Position numbers and translations under genes: made by a program. Positions 55,901 to 64,000 of a stretch of 64,000 nucleotides of DNA are shown piece after piece; the stretch's first letter is position 1; the number at the start of each line of letters is the position of its first letter. Source of the stretch: Pseudo-nitzschia pungens (Eukaryota; Bacillariophyta; Bacillariophyceae; Bacillariales; Bacillariaceae); assembly GCA_037355855.1 (NCBI GenBank), contig CM074763.1, forward strand, positions 248,001 to 312,000, written 5' to 3'. Below the pieces are notes generated by a model, which was not told where the DNA came from, ran no database searches, and was given only the letters and a program-made list of their open reading frames with translations.

Positions 55901-58663
55901 ATGGCAGCCTTGTCGGATGGCGATTCGGGCGATCGCGCAACCCCACCAGCACCCACACCCGAATCCATCAAGGTCTACCTCCGCCTCCGACCCAAGAACA
56001 ACCTGGAGACAATGAAACGTGGCAAGGACTGCATCGAGCTGCACGAGGATCCCAAGACCATCACGGTCGACTCCCCGCGGCTGGGAGAACACAAGTTCTC
56101 GCTCGACCGCGTTTTCGACGAGTTTGCCACCCAGGACGAGGTCTTTCGGGACGCCCTGGCGGAAATCCCATCGCGGCTCGTGGGGGGGACCAGCGCCACC
56201 GTCGTGGCCTACGGACAGAGCGGGAGCGGCAAGACCCACACGCTGCTGGGGGAGGAAAAGGGAACCGAGCTGGTGGCCCTGGCGTCGGGAGACGGCGGTG
56301 GCGATCCGAGCCTCTCCCCGGACCCGCGGAAGCACCCGAGCGTCACGGCGGGAATGATCCCCCGGCTGGTCGCCCACATTTTCGAGTTGCTGTACTCCTC
56401 GGCGCCGAGCGACAGCGCCGTCGAATTCTCGGTCCGCTGTTCCTACGCCGAGGTCTATCTGGACCGGATCCGGGACCTGGTGCGGCCGGGCCGGTCCCCG
56501 CCACGGGTGGCCCCCGACGACGGATCGGGAGGAGGGTATTTGGTGGGAGCCACCGAGTTGTGCTGCGTCTGCCCCGAGGACGTTTACGCGCTGCTGGCTC
56601 GGGGCCAGGCGATGCGGACCAAGGCTGCGAGCGACGAGGGGGTCGATTCGGGTCGGTCCCACGCGGTGTTTTCGATGCGGCTGGAGCGGACCAACAAGGC
56701 CACGGGCGAGCTGCGGACGAGCCGATTGCAGGTCTTTGATCTGGCGGGGAGCCAGGGCCGGGTGACAAAGACGACAAAGACAAAGGCAGCGGCAACGGCA
56801 ACGGCAGCATCGACGAATAGCGAGTCGGGGGCGATCGATGCGGAGCGGAACCTGGCCAATGCGTCCCTGGCGAGTTTTCACCGGCTTGTTCGGGCGACGC
56901 TGCAAGAACAACAACAATCGAGAGAAACGAAGCAACAATCACCAAAGCCCCTGCCCAACCTCTCCAAGATTGCTCGGCTGTTGCGGCCCTCGATCGGTGG
57001 GAAAACGCACACGACCGTGATCTGCACCGGATCGCCCTCCAGCTACAGCAGCGACGAAACGATCCAAACGATATCCTTTGGGCGGTCGATCCAGCAAATC
57101 ACGAATCTTCCCGGGCCGGAATTCGAGGGGTACACGATGAGTGCGTACCGGGAGCGGCTGTCTCTGGCCGAACACCGGGAGAAGAGACTGACGCGGTTCC
57201 TGTGCCTCGTGGCCCAGGAATGCAAGCACGGGAAGAAGAAATCGAGGGATCCCAAGAATCCCCGCGTGTGGGAGGCGGTCCTCAAAATCGTCGAGGCCGA
57301 AAAGGCGCGAAAGAACGAAGATCGCGAAAACAACAACAACAACAACAATACTGATTTTACAATCTCCATAGGAGACAAGGAAGACAACGATCGGGAACCA
57401 GAACTGGAAGAACTTCGGGCCAGGCTCGCCGAGACGGAGCGACAGCTGCGGAAAGAACGGACGGCGCGAGAAATGGTCGAGTCGGCCTACAGGGACGTCA
57501 CGTCCAAACTCGTGTCCGTGAAAAGCCGGCTGGAGTCCGCTGCGAAACAAAAACTGAAGCTCGAGGAGGAACTCGAAGCGCAAAAGGCCAAGCAACGAAA
57601 GCTGGCGGCCGACACCACCGAGCTCGAGCACCAGCTCCGGACCAGCCGGTTCCGGGAGAACGAATCGATACTGTTTTTGCGGCAGTTCCGAACCTTTTAT
57701 TTTCGTCTGCTGCACAACACGGCGGCACACGGGAGCGGACCCATCCGGAAACTGATCGAGGACGCCAAGCTCCAGATGCCGGGAACGGCGCCCGATCTGG
57801 AGGACCTGCTCGACGTCGACCGGATGATGGTCAAGAGCGGGATCATCGAGAGCTCGGAGATCGGCGCCGACACTCCCACCGCCGACTATGCTCCGTCGGG
57901 CGACGCCCTCGCCAAGAGCGCGTCGGAAGCGAAAAAGGCCGAGGAGCGAGAACTGGCGTGGATCGGCAGCGAACGGCTCAGCGACGAATTCGGGACTCCC
58001 CCGAGCGGGCTGACCCGCGGCCAGCTCGTGGCGTGCCGGCAAAAACTCGTGATGTCCCCCGCGGGCATGCTGTCCATCGAGAAGGAACGAGAGCTGGAGA
58101 AAAACCTGAGCTCGCTGTCGCAAAAGTGCATCCAGCTCCAGAACGCTCTCAGCGCGGAGAAGTCAATGGTCCACGCACTCACGGGCCGCCAGGGTGCCAT
58201 GACGAAAATGAAACAGATCCAGGAAACCAGAATGCTCAAGCACGAGCTCGACCGCCGGACGAACGATCTCCAGGCGATCGTGTGGAGCATGAACGAGCTC
58301 CACCTGGTGAACAAGAACCTGAGCTCCAAGATGGCCGCGCGGGAGCAACAGTCATCCTACCTGTCGGACTATCTGTCGGACATGCAGACACGGAACCAGC
58401 GACTATTGTTGCAGATCGAACACGAGGAGAAACGACTGAGGGACGAGAACTCCGAGCTGCGAAGCCAGCTCGACGGGATCGCTCTCGATTTGTGGCAGCT
58501 GGGGGAGCAACTCGAAAAGGCCCCCCTGTGGCGGTGTTCGGTGCCGTTCACCGGAGAGCTTCTCGACTACGAAGGACATGTTCTAGAGGGCAGACGTTCC
58601 GAAGGGAACCTCACGGAGGAAGAAATCGATGGACTCATAGAAATAGTTCGGTGCACTGAATAA
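55901..58663 (+). CDS. Divergent kinesin motor protein with C-terminal coiled coil
   Basis: A single exon, 920 residues, ATG in AAACATGGCA. The motor domain is N-terminal (about 25-405): IKVYLRLRPKN, FSLDRVFDEFATQDEVF, the P-loop VVAYGQSGSGKTHTLLG, switch I GRSHAVFSMRLER, and switch II LQVFDLAGSQGR. Switch I has SGRSH where most kinesins have SSRSH. The motor has low-complexity inserts (DGGGDPSLSPDPR; a Lys/Thr/Ala run just after DLAGS). Later neck/tail: ARLAETERQLRKERTA and long heptad-repeat helices, plus a Asn run near residue 480. An ATP-driven microtubule motor by family; the subfamily cannot be named. It is intact over 2.76 kb. Confidence 0.92.
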   Translation: MAALSDGDSGDRATPPAPTPESIKVYLRLRPKNNLETMKRGKDCIELHEDPKTITVDSPRLGEHKFSLDRVFDEFATQDEVFRDALAEIPSRLVGGTSATVVAYGQSGSGKTHTLLGEEKGTELVALASGDGGGDPSLSPDPRKHPSVTAGMIPRLVAHIFELLYSSAPSDSAVEFSVRCSYAEVYLDRIRDLVRPGRSPPRVAPDDGSGGGYLVGATELCCVCPEDVYALLARGQAMRTKAASDEGVDSGRSHAVFSMRLERTNKATGELRTSRLQVFDLAGSQGRVTKTTKTKAAATATAASTNSESGAIDAERNLANASLASFHRLVRATLQEQQQSRETKQQSPKPLPNLSKIARLLRPSIGGKTHTTVICTGSPSSYSSDETIQTISFGRSIQQITNLPGPEFEGYTMSAYRERLSLAEHREKRLTRFLCLVAQECKHGKKKSRDPKNPRVWEAVLKIVEAEKARKNEDRENNNNNNNTDFTISIGDKEDNDREPELEELRARLAETERQLRKERTAREMVESAYRDVTSKLVSVKSRLESAAKQKLKLEEELEAQKAKQRKLAADTTELEHQLRTSRFRENESILFLRQFRTFYFRLLHNTAAHGSGPIRKLIEDAKLQMPGTAPDLEDLLDVDRMMVKSGIIESSEIGADTPTADYAPSGDALAKSASEAKKAEERELAWIGSERLSDEFGTPPSGLTRGQLVACRQKLVMSPAGMLSIEKERELEKNLSSLSQKCIQLQNALSAEKSMVHALTGRQGAMTKMKQIQETRMLKHELDRRTNDLQAIVWSMNELHLVNKNLSSKMAAREQQSSYLSDYLSDMQTRNQRLLLQIEHEEKRLRDENSELRSQLDGIALDLWQLGEQLEKAPLWRCSVPFTGELLDYEGHVLEGRRSEGNLTEEEIDGLIEIVRCTE

Positions 58664-58734
58664 AACACTTTAGAATCTGTTTCTAACTGCCTTAATTATG
58701 TACTGTGTATGATATTGTTATCATGATAGATTAA

Positions 58735-60240
58735 CTAACGGTCACCGAACGGTTGAAGATACGAGCTGTCTGTAATGGCGCTGATGTCGTCGCCATGGTC
58801 TGCATTGGGTTCAAACGCTTCGGTAGTCGTTAGATCGACAGGCTCGGAGGGACGACCGTCGGTAATTCGAACCTCGTCATTGCTTGGCACGGTGGCTGGG
58901 AGGTTGCTTGGCATGTTGCTTGGCAGGCTTGGAGACGATTCTTCGGTCGGATGCTTCGCAGGAAGAACAACAGTGGAAAGGTTATTCAGGAGCCTTTTCG
59001 TACGAGAAAGATTGATGTCAGATAACTGACAAATCTCATTGGACTCCTGGTTTATCGTTCCGTCTTCTTTTTGAACGAGAGTTCGCAGTAATTGTTCTCT
59101 CAGTTTTTGTGCCTGGTCAATGTGCTCTTGTTGCTTGTTACAGCGCTCGTGTAGAGCAGTTTGATCTATCAACATTTGACTCAACTCATCGAGCAACATT
59201 TTCTTTTCCTCTTTTTGCTCCTCGATGACCTTTCGCAATTCCATTATTTCACCGGTAGCTTTTGCTAAAGAAGTGCTCAGACCTTGTAACTCAGCATCCA
59301 TCTCGGGCGTTTTTTTCTCGGCCAACATTTCCTTGGCCAACATGCTTTCCAACTTGTCAATTTCAAGGTTGTGAATCTCCCTTTTCTTCCGGGCATCATC
59401 CTCCGCTTTGGATTTTGTAGCTTTAACAATATTTTCGTGATTTTTTTCCATTGCTTCGATTCTTGCTTCGTAGACTTGCTTCAGGGCGTTCATTCTAATC
59501 TCGTATTCGGCTATGAGTTCGGTTTCCTCGTTGAGCGCACTGGCCTCAGCGTGCTTTACCTTGTTGAAAGTTTCGGCGTACAGAGCCATTAGTTTTGGCG
59601 AAAATTGCATATCTTTTCCATGATCCAAGGGAAGTCGTTTTCTATGGTCCTTTATCATCACTCCGCTAGGGTATTGGAGCAAAAGCTTTTCTATGACAGT
59701 TTCGTTTGATTTGTGGCGGAATGCAAGATGGAGTGGTATGATTCCTTGGTCGTCCCGTTTCGCGGCTGCAATCGGATTTTGCATCAACAAATTGTCGATG
59801 AGTGAAATGGGTGCTTGAAAAATTATGGCAGCATGAAGTGGCAAGAGTTTCCACCTAGTGATTCCATTTACATCGCGGCGGACAACCCATGTATGGACCT
59901 CTTCCGGGTGAGTGTTGCATCTAATCTGGGCATTTTCCCACTGGGAAGACTCGAGCATCTCGTACAATTTGGTGACGGCTCGGTCATAGTCGCAAATCAA
60001 CTCCAGATTGTTGCTTCCCGATGTGCGCGGTGACGAGCAGGAAGGTTCTCTCTCTTCGTTATTGCTCAATGAACGGTATCGGTCGAAGAAACCAAAAAAG
60101 GATTCGCTGTCCGAAAGAGGACTCAACGGGTTATTGCCTCGCATTTTTACGGGGGAACGTCCAGCAGTTGGGCTCAACTTTTCGGTAGTCTCCGCAGTCA
60201 ACTGAGGTTCGTGTGGCTGCCTGAACAATATATTGACCAT
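58735..60240 (-). CDS. Ankyrin-repeat and coiled-coil protein
   Basis: A single exon, 501 residues. It begins with a disordered Ser/Pro-rich region. Degenerate ankyrin repeats follow at about 115-215 (LLPLHAAIIFQAPISLIDNL, IIPLHLAFRHKSNETVIEKL, RKRLPLDHG). A long coiled coil (about 230-400; YEIRMNALKQVYEARIEAME, ELRKVIEEQKEEKKMLLDEL) comes next, and then a disordered acidic tail. This arrangement is common among diatom ankyrin proteins. No catalytic motif; probably a scaffold. It converges tightly with the kinesin gene (71 bp between stops). Function unknown. Confidence 0.88.
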   Translation of the reverse strand: MVNILFRQPHEPQLTAETTEKLSPTAGRSPVKMRGNNPLSPLSDSESFFGFFDRYRSLSNNEEREPSCSSPRTSGSNNLELICDYDRAVTKLYEMLESSQWENAQIRCNTHPEEVHTWVVRRDVNGITRWKLLPLHAAIIFQAPISLIDNLLMQNPIAAAKRDDQGIIPLHLAFRHKSNETVIEKLLLQYPSGVMIKDHRKRLPLDHGKDMQFSPKLMALYAETFNKVKHAEASALNEETELIAEYEIRMNALKQVYEARIEAMEKNHENIVKATKSKAEDDARKKREIHNLEIDKLESMLAKEMLAEKKTPEMDAELQGLSTSLAKATGEIMELRKVIEEQKEEKKMLLDELSQMLIDQTALHERCNKQQEHIDQAQKLREQLLRTLVQKEDGTINQESNEICQLSDINLSRTKRLLNNLSTVVLPAKHPTEESSPSLPSNMPSNLPATVPSNDEVRITDGRPSEPVDLTTTEAFEPNADHGDDISAITDSSYLQPFGDR

Positions 60241-61533
60241 GATGGAAGAGTTCTCCAGTTGGCTGGTGCCTTTACATGCAGTAAGAAACTTTCGTTGTGG
60301 AATGCATACAGTCTACCGTACTCTGTTGCGGTCTTGGAATTTGGAATGAGATTTCGAGGGACAAGAGGGAAAAAAAATCACGAAATTGGGTCAACGAACG
60401 AGGTCAACGTCGAAACAGTATTAGCGATTCAAAATATGCTCGATCGCGCGCAGGCCACGTGACGCCAGTTCGAATTGACGTGCCAATAATTATCACTTCC
60501 ACAACGGAGGCAATACTTCAGTGAAACGGGTATGTACTATGATTGTTTTTGAAGCTTTGATAAAGAATAAAGACTAACATGGTCATTCTAACGAGAGGAA
60601 GCTTATTACGTCTCGCAGAAACAAAAAACATCCATGGTTTGGAGCATGAGGACGATGATGATTCGGATTTATTGTTGAAGCGACTGACTGTTAGAAAAGA
60701 TTTGATGATGTTTGTGCACCTTGTCCTATACGACCTAAAATCTGGATGGAGGAGGCAATTCAAGACCTTTGATGACACTGGTGAAGTCCCAATTCCTAAT
60801 AATACTAAAACCGAGGAATTACTACTACTACTAGTATAAGAACACCTGCTCTCTGAAAGATTGAAAGAGGGAGTTCAACAGATACTTTAATGAATGAAGA
60901 CATCCAACAAATTGGATTATTGGTAGATATGATTTATTACGACAAACCACATGTTCGTTTTATTAAGGTGCCAATTCTCCTACTACTTGTAATACCAGCA
61001 GTAGTAGTGCTGGTATTAGTATGGCTACTAGTAGTACTACTAGTAAGAAGCCAGCACCACCAGTTTGCCTCTGATCCGTCCCTCCATTGGGATGTTATTA
61101 AGGTTGCTGCCACAAAAGGTTGCAAAACCTCAAAGAGTGCCTCTCTTTGTTAGCGATGCTTTCCAAGGATAGAGTAAGGTTACTGATTCCTTCAGCAAAT
61201 CTCGTGAGAAGTTGGCATGAGAACGAGGAACTTTGGTAGTACTCTTGGAAAACACAAACGAGTGAACGAAATAAACTTACCGTACGGTGAGACAAGACGA
61301 GTACCGGTAAGATTACCGTAATTACCGGTAAGGTTTACGTATTGAAGTACTTCGTATTCATCAATCAACATTCACCACTCTATCTCCACCAAAAAAAGTA
61401 TCCGATATCCGAGAACCGACGTCAAAGAGGACAAACATCATGAACTAAGAGAGGAATAACATCTCCATCCCGCCTCCCGCCATAGTTTATTAGACGGCGA
61501 ATCACGAACAGGAAACCAATCTGTTCCGCGACG
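60241..61533. other. Divergent intergenic region with TAC/TAG island
   Basis: Between the ankyrin gene start and the rhodanese/methyltransferase gene start. TAC/TAG runs at 60815-60835 and 60975-61050; dense CTTACCGTACGGTGAG / TACCGGTAAG motifs at 61276-61335, about 200 bp upstream of the + gene. An 86-codon frame at 60579-60839 lacks a domain. Confidence 0.55.
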
Positions 61534-62704
61534 ATGAGCGAAAACGGCAAACAGAACGATGGAGTTCAAAAGGCATCGTTGCGGAGCAAAATCATTGGTT
61601 TGTCGGATTGGTGGGCATTGTACGAAGCAACCGAATCGTCAGCAACACACGTATTGGATCTGCGATCCTTCGATGAGCAACGGCGACGCTTTTTGTGCCC
61701 ACCTTCGCAAAAAGAGTCACCGATTGTTGTACCCATTCCCGTCTCGGAGGTTGAACAGCGATCCTTCGAACTTCCTGCGCGACACATTCGGTTTAGTATT
61801 TTGGTAGCAGAGTCCGATCTCCCTCGAGCGGAGTCGTTCCTTTGCGGATTGAATCGCAAGCGCCCAAATCCATGGAAGGTCGACCACGTACTTCTCGACA
61901 CAGATGGCTTGTGGCGCGAAGCACGGGATTTAGGGATGATTGATCGGGAAGGCAATTTACAACGGTCACGGGAAGAACCGCAAGAACGCAAACGCCAACG
62001 CCTTGAATCTGACGACACGAAGAATCCAACGACGATGAGTTCCATTTGGAAAGTTTTCCAGATTTCCACTCGCTCGCCTCTGGCAGCCTGATCATATGGT
62101 GGAAACAGTTCTGTTTCCCCTGTTGGTGAAGGTTGGTGACAACAATCAACAGTCTGCTTCCAGCGAAGCTTTGTTGGAAGTATGGGACTTGGCTGCCGGG
62201 GCTGGTCGAGACGTGGCCTTCCTCGCCGAAGAACTACTCGCAGTCGAGAAGCCGTTTCGGATCATAGCCGTAGATCATAGATACAACGACAAAGAGACAA
62301 AGATTGTCAACGATTTTTGGGATCGCAGAGGGATTGGAGAACAAACCGGCAGTCTCAAGCTTAATCTTTCCCAATGGAAGACCCTGGAGGCAGCGATGGC
62401 TTCTGCCCTGACACAGAACCGGGTCGCGGCAATGTTTTGCGTTCGATTTTGGAAACCAGATCTAGTGAATGCTATAGCAAAAAGCAAGTCAATGCCTTCC
62501 GGAGTCTTGTTCGCACTCTCGCATTTCTGCAAACCATCGTTGGGTGCGCCTTGGAATTTTGACCATCCCAGTGAGAAAACCGTTCTTGAACGAAGTCAAC
62601 TCCACGACCTCTTTGAAACGGAATGGGATATCCTTCATGATGAAATTGCAACAGACTCCGATCACGGGCGAACCATGGTTCATTTTGTAGCGAGGCGGAA
62701 ATAG
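61534..62704 (+). CDS. Rhodanese-like plus SAM-methyltransferase fusion, one apparent +1 base
   Basis: The first half (about 1-175) has a rhodanese-like strand (THVLDLRSFDEQRRRF) and basic, Arg-rich linker; no catalytic Cys loop is visible, so it is probably inactive. The second half is a class I methyltransferase: EVWDLAAGAGRDVAFLAEEL (SAM-binding loop), FRIIAVDHRY, and VAAMFCVRFWKPDLVNAI. The halves lie one base apart. Skipping A at 62062 joins WKVFQ to FPLARLWQPDHMVETVLFP, giving 389 residues. The ARLWQPDHMV linker lies upstream of the ATG at 62096, so a separate downstream gene starting there would lose conserved-looking sequence. The methyl acceptor is unknown; the fold resembles TehB/rhodanese-methyltransferase fusions. 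Confidence 0.78.
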
Positions 62705-63830
62705 TTTACAACAGAAACGATCCATGTTCATTCCGATTTTCTTCATTTTGAATCCAAACTACAATAGATTCCAACTACGAAACTGTTTTCTGAACTACCC
62801 ATAGATCCACATCGTCGGAGAAAATGTGGATGCACCTGTTTTTTACCCTTCTGTGAACTCCATAAATTCGATCTGTCTTCCATTGCAGCAACGGATGGCA
62901 GCGGAGGGAAGTTTTGAACCGAGTCCTCACCCATTGGAACTTGGCCGTATTGAGCTCGTCAAGTGGACAGCATTCAACGGGGACATCTTAAAAAGGTGGA
63001 GTAAGTCACCGACTTCGAGGATGCGATACGTGATGTGAAGATGGGGGCTTAAAACGACAGCAAAACTAGATCATGTTCACACCACCATGATGATCCATTT
63101 GATATATTATCTGTCAGATGTGAATCAATGTTTCAGACGTTGAAGAGCTTCTTACCTATGCTATGTAAAGGGTGAAATCAAGCTACATTATGGATGCACA
63201 TGAAGCATTCATGTCAAACGACATATCTTCTCTCAACTGAAGGGTCAAACCCACAGCCAAGATATTTCACCGAGTCTATTTTTGATACCAAACGGCACAC
63301 AACTTCAAAATACAAGACCAAATACTAGTGCACACGAACACTATAGACCCAGCGTGCAAACCCCAAGGACTATGCAACTGGTACTCTACTAGTACTACTA
63401 AAAGGACTACTACTTCTTATTGAAGTCCTCCTCCTCCACCACCCCGTCACGCAATTCTTGCAACAAATTCGAGATAACTCTGCATTCAATGCACTTCTAT
63501 GAAACCAATCAAGCTGAGAATAAGAAACATTTTCACTAGGATGCCGTTGGTGAATGAATCATTTCATTCAGATTGATGAACCGTGAGTAGTATGTACGAG
63601 TAAGATTTACGGCGTGTTGTCGAGTCGTGTGCGAGGTCCCTAATAAATAAGACTACTAGGGATTGATGTCACTCCAATTCTCGGTACGAATAGCAGTCAC
63701 AGTTGTGGTCGTTGCTGGAGAAAAAATTTGAGAAGCGATGACCTCGTCTCAAAAAAATTCAACCGTTTCCTTTCTCATCAAGAAGAAAACTTCATTGTCA
63801 TTATTTGTTTCATTCACCAATTTGCATTGA
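62705..63830. other. Intergenic, no supported gene
   Basis: AT-rich, with a short TAC/TAG run near 63388-63415. Only short frames are open, without recognisable domains. Confidence 0.6.
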
Positions 63831-64000
63831 TGTATTCTAAGAAGATGGTGATTCTGACCGGCACCACTGATTTCACGACTGAAAACGAAAGTCTGACTTC
63901 TGAAGTTCAAAAGCGGACCACAACGAGTTCAGAAGATGAGACGCAGGAAGTCCTGGCGACGAAAAAAGCCAAAGTGACACACATAGTTGCAGATGAGCGA
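63831..64000 (+). CDS. Start of an unknown gene, 3' partial
   Basis: From the ATG at 63831 a frame stays open to the right edge (56 full codons). It begins MYSKKMVILTGTTDF, continues with a Ser/Thr/Glu-rich stretch (TTSSEDETQEVLATKKAK) and ends at VTHIVADER. The second ATG at 63846 is an alternative start. Too short to classify; an AT-rich upstream region is consistent with a promoter, but this could be chance. Confidence 0.4.

Overview
The window is nuclear eukaryotic DNA. Genes lie on both strands, separated by AT-rich, microsatellite-laden spacers. They have few GT-AG introns (here about 85 to 485 nt) and carry long Gln, His, Asn and Arg-Asp tracts. The heat-shock-factor DNA-binding domain, the ankyrin/coiled-coil protein and the intron style point to a diatom or related stramenopile. 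That assignment is an inference, with moderate confidence. No rRNA, tRNA, CRISPR, viral or transposase gene was recognised.

Layout: a biotin-pathway aminotransferase (BioF-like, 5' end outside the window); an armadillo-fold protein (-); a two-exon bZIP factor (+); a TM9SF/nonaspanin membrane protein (-); a His-rich small protein (+); a 905-residue Arg/Ser-rich disordered protein (+); a VMA21-like V-ATPase assembly factor (-); a helical protein tentatively SAPS-like (+); a GNAT-PhzF fusion (-); a P-loop kinase-like protein (+); a mitochondrial cardiolipin synthase (-); an unknown conserved protein (-); a heat-shock factor (+); a Stm1/SERBP1-type RNA-binding protein (-); a very large NCoR/SMRT-type SANT corepressor (-) divergent from a class I HDAC3-like deacetylase (+); a membrane RING-H2 protein (+); a prostaglandin E synthase 2-like protein (-); a divergent kinesin (+); an ankyrin/coiled-coil protein (-); a rhodanese-like/methyltransferase protein (+); and the first codons of one more gene at the right edge.

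The most striking observation is that six genes read as continuous proteins only if single extra bases are skipped (17 sites), with a seventh gene giving one more possible site. Every site shifts the frame the same way (+1 insertion); no site needs the opposite shift. Ten sites lie in exon 1 of the NCoR-like gene and three lie within 126 bp of the RING gene, whereas long neighbours (kinesin, TM9SF, HDAC, the 905-residue protein) have none. After skipping, intron phases fit. This is either an insertion-biased assembly artefact concentrated in patches, or genuine +1 recoding or RNA-level removal. The sequence alone cannot decide.

Functionally, the corepressor and the HDAC3-like enzyme are the natural partners in the set: in animals the NCoR/SMRT SANT1 (DAD) region binds and activates HDAC3, and here their genes are head to head about 1.4 kb apart.
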